A stretch of DNA of 64,000 nucleotides from Saccharospirillum impatiens DSM 12546 (GCF_000423605.1 NZ_AUIH01000009.1:62001-126000); one strand, 5' to 3'; counted from the stretch's first letter, positions 32,561 to 43,438 are shown. The notes: generated by a model from the letters alone, not told the origin. Translations and numbers: made by a program.

Positions 32561-35140
32561 TTAGTGCCCTACTGAAAACACAATTTCACCATCACGCACT
32601 TCTGCGGCAATGGCATCACCACTGCCAAAATCACCGCGCAGCAGGGATTGCGCCAGGCTGTTCTCCAGCTCCCGCTGAATCACCCGCTTGAGCGGACGAG
32701 CGCCGTAAACCGGGTCGTAGCCGGCGGCGCAGATCTTGTCCATGGCTTCTTCGGTCAGGTGCAGCTTCATGCCTTGCTCGGTCAGACGTGCCCGCAGTGC
32801 TGCCAGTTGAATGTCGGCAATGCCGCGCATCTGGTTGCGTTGCAGTGGGTGGAACACCACGACTTCGTCTACCCGGTTGATGAACTCGGGCCGGAAATGC
32901 TGGCCGACCACGTCCATCACCGATGATTTCATGGCTTCGTAATTTTCCTCACCCGCCAGCGTCTGAATGATGTCGCTGCCGAGGTTTGAGGTCATCACAA
33001 TCACTGTATTGCGAAAGTCGACTGTGCGGCCCTGACCATCGGTCAATCGACCATCGTCCAGCACCTGCAACAAGATGTTGAACACATCACCGTGCGCTTT
33101 TTCCACTTCATCGAGCAAGATCACCGAATAGGGTCGACGCCGCACCGCTTCGGTCAGGTAACCCCCCTCTTCATAGCCGACATAGCCCGGAGGCGCCCCA
33201 ATCAGCCTGGCAACAGAGTGCTTCTCCATGAACTCCGACATATCGATGCGAATCATGGCTACTTCGGTATCGAACAGGAACTCGGCCAACGCTTTGCACA
33301 GTTCGGTTTTACCCACACCAGTAGGGCCCAGAAACAGGAAGGAACCGTTGGGACGATTCGGATCAGACAAACCGGAACGGGAACGTCGAATGGCATTGGA
33401 CACCGCAACAAGCGCTTCCTGCTGCCCGACAACCCGGCTGTGCAGGTTGTCTTCCATGCTCAGCAATTTCTCGCGTTCACCTTCCAGCATTTTGTCGACC
33501 GGAATCCCGGTCCACCGGGAAATAACATTGGCGATGGTCTCGTCGGTAACTTTGTTTTGCAGCAACTGCATGTCCATCATTTCAGCCTGGCTGGCCATGT
33601 CGAGCTGCTTTTCCAGCTCGGGGATGCGGCCGTACTGCAACTCGGACATGCGCGCCAGGTCGCCGCTTCGGCGAGCGGTTTCGAGCTCGATACGGGTCTG
33701 CTCCAACTGCTCTTTCACATGCTGGGTGCCCTGAACGGCTGCTTTTTCGGTGTTCCAGATCTCTTCCAGATCCGCGTATTCAAGTTCCAGCTGACTGATG
33801 GTTTGCTCCAGCTGGATCAAGGTCTTACGGGTCAGTTTGTCGTCGTCTTTTTTCAGCGCCTCGGCTTCTATTTTCAGTTGTATCAGTCGGCGCTCAAGCT
33901 TATCCATGCTTTCCGGTTTGGAGTCGATTTCCATGCGAATACGGCTGGCAGCTTCGTCGATCAGGTCGATCGCTTTGTCCGGCAATTGCCGGTCGGTAAT
34001 GTACCGCTGCGACAAACGTGTCGCCGCGATGATCGCTGCGTCGGTAATGGTGACACCGTGATGCACTTCGTAACGCTCTTTCAGGCCGCGCAAAATAGCA
34101 ATGCTGTCTTCTTCATTGGGTTCATTGACCTGGACTTTCTGAAAACGTCGCTCCAGTGCACCGTCTTTTTCAATGTATTGACGGTACTCGTTCAGCGTAG
34201 TGGCGCCAACGCAGTGGAGCTCACCCCGGGCGAGTGCAGGTTTCAGCATGTTGCCAGCGTCCATGGCACCTTCGCTTTTACCAGCGCCGACCATGGTGTG
34301 CAGCTCATCGATAAACAGAATGATCTGCCCTTCCTGTTTCGACAATTCATTCAATACCGCTTTCAAACGCTCTTCGAATTCGCCCCGGTATTTGGCACCA
34401 GCCAGCAACGAACCCAGGTCCAGGGATAGAACTCGTTTGTTTTTCAGCGTCTCAGGGACTTCACCGTTCACAATTCGTTGCGCCAACCCTTCTACAATGG
34501 CGGTCTTACCAACACCCGGCTCCCCGATCAGCACCGGGTTATTCTTGCGCCGGCGCTGCAGCACCTGAATGGTACGACGGATCTCATCGTCACGGCCGAT
34601 GACGGGGTCAAGCTTGCCGGCTTCGGCCTGGGAGGTCAGGTCTACGGTGTATTTTTCCAACGCCTGCCGGCTCTCTTCGGCTTCCTGGGTGTTGACGGCC
34701 TCACCACCGCGAACCTTATCGATGGCGGTTTCCAGTTGCTCGGCGGTCGCACCCGCATCGCGCAACACCCCGGCGATGCGGCTGCGATCCTGCAACATAG
34801 CCAGTATCACCAGTTCACTCGCGATGTACTGATCCTGGCGTTTCTGCGCGAGTTTGTCCGCAAAATTCATCACCCGGCCCAAATCATTGGACATGTGAAC
34901 TTCGCCATCGTGGTTCTGAATCTGGGGCAAGCTGTCGAGGTAGCTGGCAATACCGGCTTTCAGCTGAGCCATATTGGCACCGGCACTTTGCAGCAGCGGG
35001 GCAATGGCGGACCCTTTCTGGTCGAGCAAAGCCACCAGCAAGTGGGCCGGTTCAATAAAATTGTGATCTCGACCCAGGGCAACGGACTGGGCGTCGGAGA
35101 GGGCGACCTGCAATTTGCTGGTCAGGCGATCAATACGCAT
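32561..35140 (-). CDS. clpB: Disaggregase ClpB
   Basis: 859 residues, full length. N-terminal Clp repeat domain (about 1-145); NBD1 with Walker A GEPGVGKT and Walker B LFIDELHT; a coiled-coil middle domain (about 400-530); NBD2 with GPTGVGKTE and [12 protein letters not shown]. With DnaK and IbpA it resolubilises aggregates under heat. Stands in the conserved order bamD, rluD, pgeF, clpB, but 208 bp separate it from pgeF and a heat-shock-like promoter lies there. Confidence 0.95.
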   Translation of the reverse strand: MRIDRLTSKLQVALSDAQSVALGRDHNFIEPAHLLVALLDQKGSAIAPLLQSAGANMAQLKAGIASYLDSLPQIQNHDGEVHMSNDLGRVMNFADKLAQKRQDQYIASELVILAMLQDRSRIAGVLRDAGATAEQLETAIDKVRGGEAVNTQEAEESRQALEKYTVDLTSQAEAGKLDPVIGRDDEIRRTIQVLQRRRKNNPVLIGEPGVGKTAIVEGLAQRIVNGEVPETLKNKRVLSLDLGSLLAGAKYRGEFEERLKAVLNELSKQEGQIILFIDELHTMVGAGKSEGAMDAGNMLKPALARGELHCVGATTLNEYRQYIEKDGALERRFQKVQVNEPNEEDSIAILRGLKERYEVHHGVTITDAAIIAATRLSQRYITDRQLPDKAIDLIDEAASRIRMEIDSKPESMDKLERRLIQLKIEAEALKKDDDKLTRKTLIQLEQTISQLELEYADLEEIWNTEKAAVQGTQHVKEQLEQTRIELETARRSGDLARMSELQYGRIPELEKQLDMASQAEMMDMQLLQNKVTDETIANVISRWTGIPVDKMLEGEREKLLSMEDNLHSRVVGQQEALVAVSNAIRRSRSGLSDPNRPNGSFLFLGPTGVGKTELCKALAEFLFDTEVAMIRIDMSEFMEKHSVARLIGAPPGYVGYEEGGYLTEAVRRRPYSVILLDEVEKAHGDVFNILLQVLDDGRLTDGQGRTVDFRNTVIVMTSNLGSDIIQTLAGEENYEAMKSSVMDVVGQHFRPEFINRVDEVVVFHPLQRNQMRGIADIQLAALRARLTEQGMKLHLTEEAMDKICAAGYDPVYGARPLKRVIQRELENSLAQSLLRGDFGSGDAIAAEVRDGEIVFSVGH

Positions 35141-35175
35141 GAGGTAACCTCAGTAATCTGTTCAAGTTAAAGAAA

Positions 35176-35203
35176 GAATTGGGTCTGAGCGGTCAATAAC
35201 AAG
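35176..35203 (-). promoter_or_regulatory. clpB: Candidate sigma-32 promoter of clpB
   Basis: On the minus strand CTTGTTA (35203-35197), a 13-base spacer and GACCCAATTC-like -10 (35183-35176). The match to CTTGAAA/CCCCATNT is partial, but the spacing and gene are right. Confidence 0.4.
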
Positions 35204-35300
35204 CGCTTGAAATTTGAACAGTTGACCGGGGTCAACTTTTATTCACTTAACGTCCGGAATCCGCCGCCAATGGGGGCGCCTGATCAGCTAACTGCGCGCG

Positions 35301-35317
35301 CTCCCGTCCCACGGGAG
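35301..35317. repeat. Small CTCCCGT/ACGGGAG hairpin
   Basis: Perfect 7-bp stem with a three-base loop in the pgeF-clpB gap, followed by GGGCTGGGG. A related 8-bp GGGAGAGG hairpin occurs at 63658-63680; such G-rich elements are often dispersed repeats. Confidence 0.35.
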
Positions 35318-35348
35318 GGGCTGGGGACAGGGCTCACTTCTGGTTGCT

Positions 35349-36077
35349 TTAACGCTGAATCCAGATCAGATTGACCATACGTCCCGTCGTACCATCCCGG
35401 CGAAAGGAGTAATAATGCTCTTTATCAGTAAAAGTACAGGCTTTGCTGCGATAGATTGCTGGCACACCAGCTTCCTGCAGCCAGAACTCGGCCAGTTGCG
35501 GCAAATCGGCCAGCCATTTACCTGGCGATCCGGCCGGTTTAAAGCAGCGTTGCGCACCCGGCCAGTCGGAAAAGGCTTCGACAACGTCCATACCAACTTC
35601 AAAGGCTTCAGGGCCAATGGCAGGGCCCAGACCACAGCGAACCCGGGTTGGGTCGCTAAATTGCTGCAGTGTCTCATTCAAAATGCCCGCAGCAAGGCCC
35701 CGCCAACCGGCATGAGCAATGGCCACCCGGGCACCGTCATCCTGCCAGAAAAAAACGGGTAGACAATCTGCCGTCATCACGGCTGCGGCAATGCCGGGTT
35801 GGGCTACCGTGGCTGCGTCCGCTTCATTGCCGTCAGTGGCGGTGTCAGCGGCCACCACTTGAGTCCCGTGAACCTGAGACAGCCAGCATATGCGCTCGCA
35901 GCCTGGCATGCCTGCCAGCAGGGCCGTTCGGTTCGCTTCAACTGCAGCCGTCGAATCACCGACGTGGTGCGCCTGGTTATTGCTGTTAAAGGGCGCCTCG
36001 CTGTGACCTCCCTGGCGAGTTGTCCAGCCTAGTTGTACGGCTTTGGGCACTGGCCACAAGGGCCTTTCCATGGTCAT
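35349..36077 (-). CDS. pgeF: PgeF/YfiH laccase-domain purine phosphorylase
   Basis: 242 residues. Metal ligands of the YfiH family are seen as the His in QVHG, Cys in TADCLPVF and His in IAHAGWRG. The family edits peptidoglycan precursors (PgeF) and has purine nucleoside phosphorylase and copper-oxidase activity in vitro. It overlaps rluD by 4 bp (ATGA), matching the E. coli rluD-yfiH arrangement. Confidence 0.88.
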   Translation of the reverse strand: MTMERPLWPVPKAVQLGWTTRQGGHSEAPFNSNNQAHHVGDSTAAVEANRTALLAGMPGCERICWLSQVHGTQVVAADTATDGNEADAATVAQPGIAAAVMTADCLPVFFWQDDGARVAIAHAGWRGLAAGILNETLQQFSDPTRVRCGLGPAIGPEAFEVGMDVVEAFSDWPGAQRCFKPAGSPGKWLADLPQLAEFWLQEAGVPAIYRSKACTFTDKEHYYSFRRDGTTGRMVNLIWIQR

Positions 36078-37057
36078 ATATCGTCTTCGTCCACCTCACC
36101 TTCGTGGTCCGCTTCGAGCAACGCCAGCAAGTCAATCATGTCGTCGGGTGTTTCAGCCTGCCAGGCCATGCGCTCGCCGGTACGAGGATGAATCAATTCA
36201 AGTTGTGCCGCATGCAAAGCCTGGCGGTCAAACTGGCGCAAGGCTTCGGATACCGCGCGTGTTACGCCTTTGGGCAAGCGCTTGCGACCGGCATACACCG
36301 GGTCACCTACCAAAGGATAGCCGATGTGCGCCATATGCACCCGAATCTGATGGGTACGGCCTGTTTCCAGCTTACAGCGAATAAAGGTGTGATTGCGAAA
36401 TCGATCGGTAACACGGTAGTGGGTCGTCGCTTCTTTGCCTGTGGGGGTGACGGCCATTTTGGTGCGGGCGGTAGCGTGCCGGCCAATGGGTTCGTTAACC
36501 CGGCCACCGCCAGTCATGGTGCCAGTGACCAGCGCCTGATACTCCCGGCCCATGCTGCGGTCCTGCAACTGGTTGACCAGGCTGGTATGTGCCGCCAGGT
36601 TGCGTGCGACCACCATGAGACCCGTGGTGTCTTTGTCGATGCGGTGCACGATTCCGGCACGGGGTACCGATTTTAGCTCCGGATAGCGAAACAGCAATCC
36701 ATTCAACAGGGTACCGCCCGGCGTGCCAGCACCAGGGTGCACAACCAGGCCCGCCGGTTTGTTAATGACAACAATATCATCATCTTCATAGACCACGTTT
36801 AACTCTACAGGCTCGGCTTCCCAGCGCTCTTCGTCCACCAGAACAGCCTTCAGCGTGAGTGTTTCCCCCCCGATCAGCTTGTCGCGGGGTTTACGCGCCT
36901 GCCCATTTACCAGGACTTGACCTTCTTTGATCCACTGCTGGATCCGCGAGCGGGAATACTCGCTGAACAGGCTGGCTGCGACCTGATCGAGCCGCTTTTG
37001 GCCCATGTCGAGCGGTACTATCTTGCTGTCTTCCAGTGTCTGGGGAGAATCGGTCAT
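36074..37057 (-). CDS. rluD: 23S rRNA pseudouridine synthase RluD
   Basis: 327 residues. An S4 RNA-binding domain (about 15-75) is followed by the catalytic domain with RIDKDTTGLMVVA, whose Asp is the nucleophile, and HQIRVHMAHIGYPLVGD. RluD modifies helix 69 of 23S rRNA. Divergent from bamD, with 65 bp between the starts, as in E. coli. Confidence 0.92.
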   Translation of the reverse strand: MTDSPQTLEDSKIVPLDMGQKRLDQVAASLFSEYSRSRIQQWIKEGQVLVNGQARKPRDKLIGGETLTLKAVLVDEERWEAEPVELNVVYEDDDIVVINKPAGLVVHPGAGTPGGTLLNGLLFRYPELKSVPRAGIVHRIDKDTTGLMVVARNLAAHTSLVNQLQDRSMGREYQALVTGTMTGGGRVNEPIGRHATARTKMAVTPTGKEATTHYRVTDRFRNHTFIRCKLETGRTHQIRVHMAHIGYPLVGDPVYAGRKRLPKGVTRAVSEALRQFDRQALHAAQLELIHPRTGERMAWQAETPDDMIDLLALLEADHEGEVDEDDI

Positions 37058-37122
37058 TGGAGCCCTTGGGTGCCTGTGGTTACAATAGCCGCCTATTGTA
37101 CTTCAAGGGCCGGACCCAACGC

Positions 37123-37965
37123 ATGTTTCACCGTCATTCTGCATCAATCAATCGAACCGCACTGGTATCATTTCTTCTGATGACCCTGGCTCTGGGCGGC
37201 TGCAGCCTGTTTCAAAGCAACAATCAGGAATCCGAGCAGGCGCTCTATGAGCGAGCCTCCGGGCACCTGGAGAACCGTAACTATACGCTGGCCATCGATA
37301 CCCTGGAGCAACTCGAAAGCCGCTTCCCGTTCGGCCGCTATGCCAAACAACTGCAGTTGGACCTGATTTACGCCCGCTACATGAGCAACGACCACGCTCA
37401 GGCCCTGCTTGATGCAGACCGCTTCACTCGCCTGAACCCGGATCACCCCAGTGTTGACTACGCCTGGTATCTCAAAGGCATGAGCTACTACAAACTCTAT
37501 GAACAGAACTCCGGCATTACCGGTCGGGGTGATCTGGCCCAACGCTCTCAAGCCCAGGGCGAAAGCGCTTTCGAGGCGCTTAACCAATTTCTACAGCGCT
37601 TTCCGACCAGTGAATACCGCGAAGACGCGACCGATACCATGATCATTCTGAAAGACGCATTGGCCCGGCACGAACTCATCGTGGCCGACTACTACATGCG
37701 CCGGGATGCCTGGGTGGCTGCTGCGGAACGTGCTCAGGTAGTGCGCCAGCATTATCCAGGCGTCAGCGCTCAGGGAGATGCTTTGGTGGTGCTGATCGAG
37801 TCCTACAACCAGCTCGGCTTGCCACAGGACCGGGAATTGGCACTTGAAGCCCTGCAACGCGACTACCCCGGTCATGCCACTCTGGCCAGCGGCGAGTATG
37901 AATCACCCTACCTGCAGCAGGATCGCTGGTGGCTGAAGATTCTGACACTGGGTTTCTTCAGCTAA
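37123..37965 (+). CDS. bamD: Outer membrane assembly lipoprotein BamD
   Basis: 280 residues from the ATG at 37123, chosen because it gives a proper lipoprotein signal with a lipobox (LGGC). TPR-like helices follow (about 35-265), with YERASGHLENRNYTLAIDTL and NPDHPSVDYAWYLKGM typical of BamD. It supports the BamA complex that inserts barrel proteins, including the TonB receptor and porin in this window. Divergent from rluD. Confidence 0.92.
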   Translation: MFHRHSASINRTALVSFLLMTLALGGCSLFQSNNQESEQALYERASGHLENRNYTLAIDTLEQLESRFPFGRYAKQLQLDLIYARYMSNDHAQALLDADRFTRLNPDHPSVDYAWYLKGMSYYKLYEQNSGITGRGDLAQRSQAQGESAFEALNQFLQRFPTSEYREDATDTMIILKDALARHELIVADYYMRRDAWVAAAERAQVVRQHYPGVSAQGDALVVLIESYNQLGLPQDRELALEALQRDYPGHATLASGEYESPYLQQDRWWLKILTLGFFS

Positions 37966-37981
37966 TCCACTCGGCTGACGA

Positions 37982-39604
37982 TTACCGACCTGGCTTCCAG
38001 CCATGCGTCAATGGGTAGCGCCGGTCGGTACCAAAGCCCCGGCGGGTAACCCGTACGCCTTCTGGCGCCTGCTGACGCTTATACTCGTTTCGGTCGATCA
38101 GGCGGATGACCCGTTCGGCCTCTTGAGCGTCAAAGCCTGCGTTGACGATGGTCTCCAGACTCTCGTCCCGTTCAACGTATCGCTCAATAATGGCATCCAG
38201 CGTATCGTAGGAAGGGAGACTGTCTTCGTCTTTCTGGTCCGGTGCCAGCTCAGCCGATGGGGGGCGGGTAATCACTCGCTCCGGTATCACCCGGCCCCGT
38301 GCATTGCGCCAGTTCGACAGTTTATACACCCAGGTCTTGGGCACGTCTTTCAGGGCATTAAAGCCCCCGCACATGTCGCCGTACAAGGTCGCATAACCGA
38401 CCGCCATCTCACTCTTGTTGCCGGTTGTCAGAACCATAGAACCCAGCTTATTGGACAGAGCCATCAAAAACAGCCCGCGCATGCGTGATTGCATGTTCTG
38501 TTCCGTTGTATCTACGCCCCGGCCTTCAAAAAACGGGCTGACTGTGCTCAGAGCCGCTTCATAGGCGGTGCCAATGGGCAGCACATCGTAACGAATACCC
38601 AGCAAATCGGCTTCGGCACGGGCGTCCTCGAGGCTCATTTCGGCCGTGTAGGTGTAGGGCATCATCACCGCATGAACCCGGTCTTTACCCAGGGCATCAA
38701 CGGCAATAGCGGCGCTCAACGCCGAATCAATACCCCCGGACAACCCCAGCACCACGCCGGGAAAGCCATTGCGATTCACATAGTCAGCCAGGCCCATCAC
38801 CAGTGCTTCATAGAGTGCTTCTTCGACATTCAAAACAGGGGCTTTAATGGGTGTAGCCACTTGCCAGCCACTCTGCGTCCGGTGAAAGTCAACACAGGTC
38901 AGCGCAGCCTCGAACTCGGGCAGTGTCACGGCGATTTCTCCGTCGCCCTGAACAACAAAAGAGCCACCGTCAAACACCAGTTCATCTTGGCCGCCCAGGT
39001 GGTTAACGTAGATCGTTGTTGCGTTAAATGCCCTGGATACCCGGGCAACCTGAGCGTGGCGTTCGGGCAAACGACCGATGTGATAGGGGCTGCCATTAAT
39101 GTTGATGTTGATCTCAGCACCGGCCTCAGCTGCCCTGCGCGCGGGGCCGTCGTACCAGATGTCCTCACAGATGGTCAGTGCCAGGCGTGCACCTTTATAA
39201 TCAAACACGCAGGTTTCGGAGCCTTTGGTGAAATACCGTTTCTCATCGAAAACCTGATAATTGGGCAGGTGCTGCTTGCGGTAGTCTGCGATCACCTCGC
39301 CCCGGTCAATCAGCATGGCCTTATTATACAACGCACCCTGTTCCCGCTCGGGATAACCGACCACAATGCCGATAGGCAGAGCCGCTGATTTCAATGCATC
39401 AAGCGCTTCACCGATTCGCAACCCCAGGCTCGGACGCAGCAACAGGTCTTCAGGCGGGTAACCGGCCAATGTCAGCTCGGGAAACACCACCAGATCGGCC
39501 CCCATTTCAATGGCCGCTTTCGCCCGCTCCAGTACTTTCTGGGTATTACCGGGAATGTCACCAACCGGGAACCGGTCCTGTACCAGGGCCACGCGCAACG
39601 TCAT
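37982..39604 (-). CDS. nadE: Glutamine-dependent NAD+ synthetase
   Basis: 540 residues from the ATG at 39604 (GGAG six bases upstream); a start four codons earlier overlaps the ribosome site. The N-terminal nitrilase-type amidase has the triad Glu (FPELTLAGY), Lys (RKQHLPNY) and Cys (LTICEDIW). The C-terminal NAD synthase domain has the PP-loop LSGGIDSALSAAIA (near residue 285). It makes NAD from deamido-NAD, ATP and glutamine. It ends 16 bases after the convergent bamD stop. Confidence 0.95.
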   Translation of the reverse strand: MTLRVALVQDRFPVGDIPGNTQKVLERAKAAIEMGADLVVFPELTLAGYPPEDLLLRPSLGLRIGEALDALKSAALPIGIVVGYPEREQGALYNKAMLIDRGEVIADYRKQHLPNYQVFDEKRYFTKGSETCVFDYKGARLALTICEDIWYDGPARRAAEAGAEINININGSPYHIGRLPERHAQVARVSRAFNATTIYVNHLGGQDELVFDGGSFVVQGDGEIAVTLPEFEAALTCVDFHRTQSGWQVATPIKAPVLNVEEALYEALVMGLADYVNRNGFPGVVLGLSGGIDSALSAAIAVDALGKDRVHAVMMPYTYTAEMSLEDARAEADLLGIRYDVLPIGTAYEAALSTVSPFFEGRGVDTTEQNMQSRMRGLFLMALSNKLGSMVLTTGNKSEMAVGYATLYGDMCGGFNALKDVPKTWVYKLSNWRNARGRVIPERVITRPPSAELAPDQKDEDSLPSYDTLDAIIERYVERDESLETIVNAGFDAQEAERVIRLIDRNEYKRQQAPEGVRVTRRGFGTDRRYPLTHGWKPGR

Positions 39605-39759
39605 TACTTTCTCCACTGATGACTGAATCCCACTATTGTCCGGTTTTCAACTGGGCAGAACAAGCGAGGTGTTGTCTTCTCTGGCAGAAGGGTGTTTATA
39701 CTGAGCCACCCAAACAGACCCACTGCTTTCGGGTTTTAATGACAGGGACAACTCTCCTG

Positions 39760-41334
39760 ATGATTTTTTCACCCCAGTACCCAAGCTATCGTCGTCAACA
39801 GATTCTTTTTTATTTCGGTATCTATCGGTTGATGTTGGCCAGTGCGCTCAGTGTACTGGCCTTAATGCCACTGGACACCATGATGACCCTACCCCGGTTA
39901 AGCGCCGATTCATTTCTGTATGCCGCGCTGACCTATGTGATCATCTGCATCATCGGACTGGTGGTGACCGTGCGCGGGCAAATGGGCAGCACACCGACGG
40001 TGGTGTTACTGCTGACCGACATTCTGATGCAATCGCTGATTCTCCACTACCTGGGTGGCGTCGGCACCGGCTTTGGCAACCTGATGATCGTCAGCGTCGC
40101 CATTGGCAGCCTGTTGTTGCGATTTCAGCACAGCCTTCTGGTTGCCGCAATGGCCGCTTCCGGAGCGGTGTACACTGAGATACTCTCGGTGAATACTCTG
40201 GGGGAGGACAATCTGCTCCAGGCCGCGCTACTGGGCGTCGCCTTCTTCGCTGTAACCCTGTTGCTGCAGTACCTGACCTCCCGTGTACGAACAACCGAAC
40301 AATTGGCCCGGGCGCAGGCAGACACCATTCTCGATTTACGCCACCTGAACGAACTGATTGTCCAGCGCATGCGAACTGGCATTATCGTGACGACCTGGGA
40401 AGGCGCTATCCGGCTGATGAATGACGCCGCCAAAGACTTGTTGGGCATGACCGAAAAGCGCGCTTTCTGGCTGCCGCCACCGGTTCAAGAACGCCTGGAA
40501 AACTGGCAAGCAGAACCCGCTGAACGCACTGACCCGTTGCAAATGGACAAAGATCACCCGTTGGTGCAATTGAACTTCGCGCCCCTGCAAGACAGCCCCA
40601 AATGCGACCTGATCATCTTTATTGAAGACACCGGTCGGGTGCAGCAACAGGCTCAACACCTGAAACTCGCCTCACTGGGCCGACTGACCGCCTCCATCGC
40701 CCATGAAATTCGCAATCCACTTGGCGCGATCAGCCATGCAGCTCAGTTACTCGCAGAAAATGACTCACTGGATGAAGGGGATCAGCGGTTACTGGGTATC
40801 GTGCGTAATCACAGCAACCGTATAAATACCATCATTAACAATATTCTGGACATGTCTCGCCAGCTAAATTTGCAGCTTGAACCGGTCTACTTGCGAGAAT
40901 TTCTCGACGAGTGCCTGGGCGAGTATTGCCAGGGTCACATTAAATCAGACAACATAAAGATTACCGGAGACCCCGATATTCGAGTCCGCGTCGACCCCAA
41001 GCGCATGATGCAGGTGGTGATCAACCTGGTCGACAATGGGCTACGCTATAGCGAACTCAGAACCGGTTCACGGAAAGTCGCCATAGAACTGGGTACACTG
41101 GCAGATACCGAGCAACCGTATATGGATATAAAAGACTATGGTCCCGGCATAGCCGAAGACCAGTTAAAACACTTGTTTGAACCGTTTTACACCACCGAAG
41201 CGACCGGAACCGGCCTTGGGTTGTACATTGCCAAAGAGCTGTCCGAAGCCAACCGCGCCCGACTGTTCTATACCGGCGATGAAAACGGCGCCTGCTTCCG
41301 CATCCTATTTGCGCACGCTGCTGTACAGGAGTAA
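39760..41334 (+). CDS. pilS: Pilus regulatory sensor kinase PilS
   Basis: 524 residues from the ATG at 39760; an ATG seven codons earlier (39739) is also possible and neither has a strong ribosome site. Six membrane spans (about 15-190), a PAS-like cytoplasmic part (about 215-305), then H-box ASIAHEIRNPLG (about 313), N-box VINLVDNGLRY and G-box GTGLGLYIAKEL. PilS senses pilin in the membrane and phosphorylates PilR. pilR begins 8 bases after its stop. Confidence 0.9.
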   Translation: MIFSPQYPSYRRQQILFYFGIYRLMLASALSVLALMPLDTMMTLPRLSADSFLYAALTYVIICIIGLVVTVRGQMGSTPTVVLLLTDILMQSLILHYLGGVGTGFGNLMIVSVAIGSLLLRFQHSLLVAAMAASGAVYTEILSVNTLGEDNLLQAALLGVAFFAVTLLLQYLTSRVRTTEQLARAQADTILDLRHLNELIVQRMRTGIIVTTWEGAIRLMNDAAKDLLGMTEKRAFWLPPPVQERLENWQAEPAERTDPLQMDKDHPLVQLNFAPLQDSPKCDLIIFIEDTGRVQQQAQHLKLASLGRLTASIAHEIRNPLGAISHAAQLLAENDSLDEGDQRLLGIVRNHSNRINTIINNILDMSRQLNLQLEPVYLREFLDECLGEYCQGHIKSDNIKITGDPDIRVRVDPKRMMQVVINLVDNGLRYSELRTGSRKVAIELGTLADTEQPYMDIKDYGPGIAEDQLKHLFEPFYTTEATGTGLGLYIAKELSEANRARLFYTGDENGACFRILFAHAAVQE

Positions 41335-41342
41335 TCACCACC

Positions 41343-42713
41343 ATGGCCAATCAACGCGTCCTGATTGTCGATGATGAACCCGACATTCGTGAGCTGCTTG
41401 AACTGACCCTGATGCGTATGGGGCTAGACACCCTCAGCGTACCCGACCTCAAGTCTGCTATCCGGCAGATCGATCAGCACGCTTATGACCTGTGCCTCAC
41501 CGACATGCGATTGCCCGATGGCAACGGTCTTGAACTGGTCAAATACATCCAACACAAGTGCCCTGACACCCCCGTGGCGATGATCACCGCACACGGCAAT
41601 ATGGAACTGGCGATCGACTCCCTCAAAGCCGGTGCTTTCGATTTCGTGTCCAAACCGGTTGAGATTGATCGCTTGCGCGCTCTGGTTAACCAGGCGCTAA
41701 AAATCAGTAACACCTCGAATCAGACGTCTCCATCCCCAGCCGTTCCCACCATGGTTGGTGAATCAGAGGCGATGACTCAGCTGCAAAGTAAAATCCGGAA
41801 ACTCGCCCGCAGTCAGGCACCGGTGTTTATCCAGGGGGAATCCGGTACCGGCAAAGAGCTTGTCGCGCGCCAGATTCACGCCCTCGGGCCACGCGCCGAA
41901 GGGCCCTTCGTGCCCGTTAACTGTGGCGCCATACCCAGCGAATTGATGGAAAGCGAATTTTTCGGACACAAGAAAGGGGCCTTTACCGGCGCTTCAGAAG
42001 ACAAATCCGGCTTTTTTCAGGCGGCTAACAACGGCACCCTGTTTCTGGATGAAGTAGCCGACTTACCCCTGGCGATGCAGGTCAAACTGTTGCGCTCTAT
42101 TCAGGAAAAGAAAGTACGCACCATTGGCAGCCAACAAGAGACTGACGTGGATGTACGCATCCTGAGTGCCACGCACAAAAACCTGGATGCCCTTGTTGCC
42201 TCTGGCGAATTTCGACAGGACCTGTTCTATCGAATCAACGTCATCAACTTGCCCGTACCTGCCCTGCGCGAGCGCACAAGCGATATTCCCTTGTTGTGCC
42301 AGCGCATCCTGATACGCATCGCCGAGTCCTATGAGCTGTCGCCAGCGCGCCTGGACAAGGCAGCCGAAAACGCCCTGATGAGCTACCCCTTCCCTGGCAA
42401 CGTGCGCGAGCTGGAAAATATTCTGGAGCGCGCCTATACCCTGTGTGAAGACGACCGGATCGGCTTGCGTGACCTGCAACTGGAACAGACTCCCGCGGCG
42501 GCCATATCTGGTGCCAACAATAGCAACGGCAATGGCGAGCGTTATGCCCGACCCAGCGACATGAACCTGGAAGACTACCTGATGGAAGTTGAGCGGGAAG
42601 TGGTTGAGCAGGCGCTGGAAGAGACCCGCTGGAACCGCACGGCCGCTGCAAAAAGGCTGGGCATTACTTTTCGGGCTTTGCGTTATCGATTGAAAAAACT
42701 GGGGCTGGATTAA
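41343..42713 (+). CDS. pilR: Type IV pilus response regulator PilR
   Basis: 456 residues, NtrC class. The receiver has an acidic pair DDEPD and phosphoacceptor in CLTDMRLPDG (near 54). The AAA domain has GESGTGKE and the sigma-54 contact loop GAFTGA. A Fis-type HTH ends the protein (RTAAAKRLGITFRALRYRLKKLG). It activates sigma-54 promoters of pilin genes; no clear sigma-54 site was found beside the minor pilins here. Eight bases follow pilS, so one operon. Confidence 0.94.
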   Translation: MANQRVLIVDDEPDIRELLELTLMRMGLDTLSVPDLKSAIRQIDQHAYDLCLTDMRLPDGNGLELVKYIQHKCPDTPVAMITAHGNMELAIDSLKAGAFDFVSKPVEIDRLRALVNQALKISNTSNQTSPSPAVPTMVGESEAMTQLQSKIRKLARSQAPVFIQGESGTGKELVARQIHALGPRAEGPFVPVNCGAIPSELMESEFFGHKKGAFTGASEDKSGFFQAANNGTLFLDEVADLPLAMQVKLLRSIQEKKVRTIGSQQETDVDVRILSATHKNLDALVASGEFRQDLFYRINVINLPVPALRERTSDIPLLCQRILIRIAESYELSPARLDKAAENALMSYPFPGNVRELENILERAYTLCEDDRIGLRDLQLEQTPAAAISGANNSNGNGERYARPSDMNLEDYLMEVEREVVEQALEETRWNRTAAAKRLGITFRALRYRLKKLGLD

Positions 42714-42865
42714 CCAGAAAACCCACTGAATAAAAGACCCAGTGTCTAGTTAATCACAAAAACTACAACTCACTATTGCAATAAGAGTGTTAGATATTAA
42801 CCTGCCGGTAGCGTCTGATCAGGGCTGATCAAACGTAATAGTTAACATCTAGAAAGGACAACTGG

Positions 42866-43438
42866 ATGAAAACCGGCGTTAAAAATAAAGGAGCTACTCT
42901 CCTCGAACTAGTAATTACGACCTCAATACTCGGGATTTCTGCAAGTATTGCACTCCCCGCCTTTCAAACAATGATAGATCGACATTCGGCTAAGGCACAG
43001 CAATGGGAGTGGGTATCGTTACTTAAAACTGCCAGAAGCGCCGCTGTCAGCCAAAGGCAATGGGTCACTGTGTGCCCGATGGCTAATGATCAGTGCACAG
43101 GAGACCTGAACAACCCCTGGATAGCCTTTTTTGATTCAACAAGAAGCAATAGAATAGTCACACCCCAGGCAATCATCAAACAACTTAATATTCCCGACAG
43201 TACACGATTGAAGATGTACAAGGGCAATACCACACTGCCTTATTTCAGATATAGGGCGAGCGGGTTATCAGGCAACTTGCGCAGCCTGACGGTATGCCCT
43301 GAAGGCACTGAAACAAGCAATACCTTTCACTTTACCAGCACCCACCTTGGTCACATTCGCTTTGTCAAAGACTCGGACAAGGACGGCCTTGTAGATCGAA
43401 TGTACCAGGGAAGACGACAGAACGTAACATGCACCTAA
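42866..43438 (+). CDS. Second FimT/GspH-like minor pseudopilin
   Basis: 190 residues. Prepilin signal [10 protein letters not shown] (cleavage after Gly, Glu at +5), then the hydrophobic stalk and a GspH/FimT-like globular part with four cysteines likely to form disulfides ([13 protein letters not shown] near the end). It faces the leftward minor-pilin operon and its stop overlaps the pilE stop by 4 bp. Base use is visibly more AT-rich than the neighbouring pilR gene. Ribosome site AAAGGA precedes it. Confidence 0.82.
   Translation: MKTGVKNKGATLLELVITTSILGISASIALPAFQTMIDRHSAKAQQWEWVSLLKTARSAAVSQRQWVTVCPMANDQCTGDLNNPWIAFFDSTRSNRIVTPQAIIKQLNIPDSTRLKMYKGNTTLPYFRYRASGLSGNLRSLTVCPEGTETSNTFHFTSTHLGHIRFVKDSDKDGLVDRMYQGRRQNVTCT

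Noticed and set aside
33092-34429. 445-codon frame antisense to clpB
   Set aside because: Shadow of clpB, whose Walker motifs run through the same stretch; no family resemblance in the antisense product.
42714-42865. Sigma-54 promoter for the second fimT, expected from the adjacent pilSR
   Set aside because: No TGGC-N-GC pattern with correct spacing was found in this gap or before the fimT operon.
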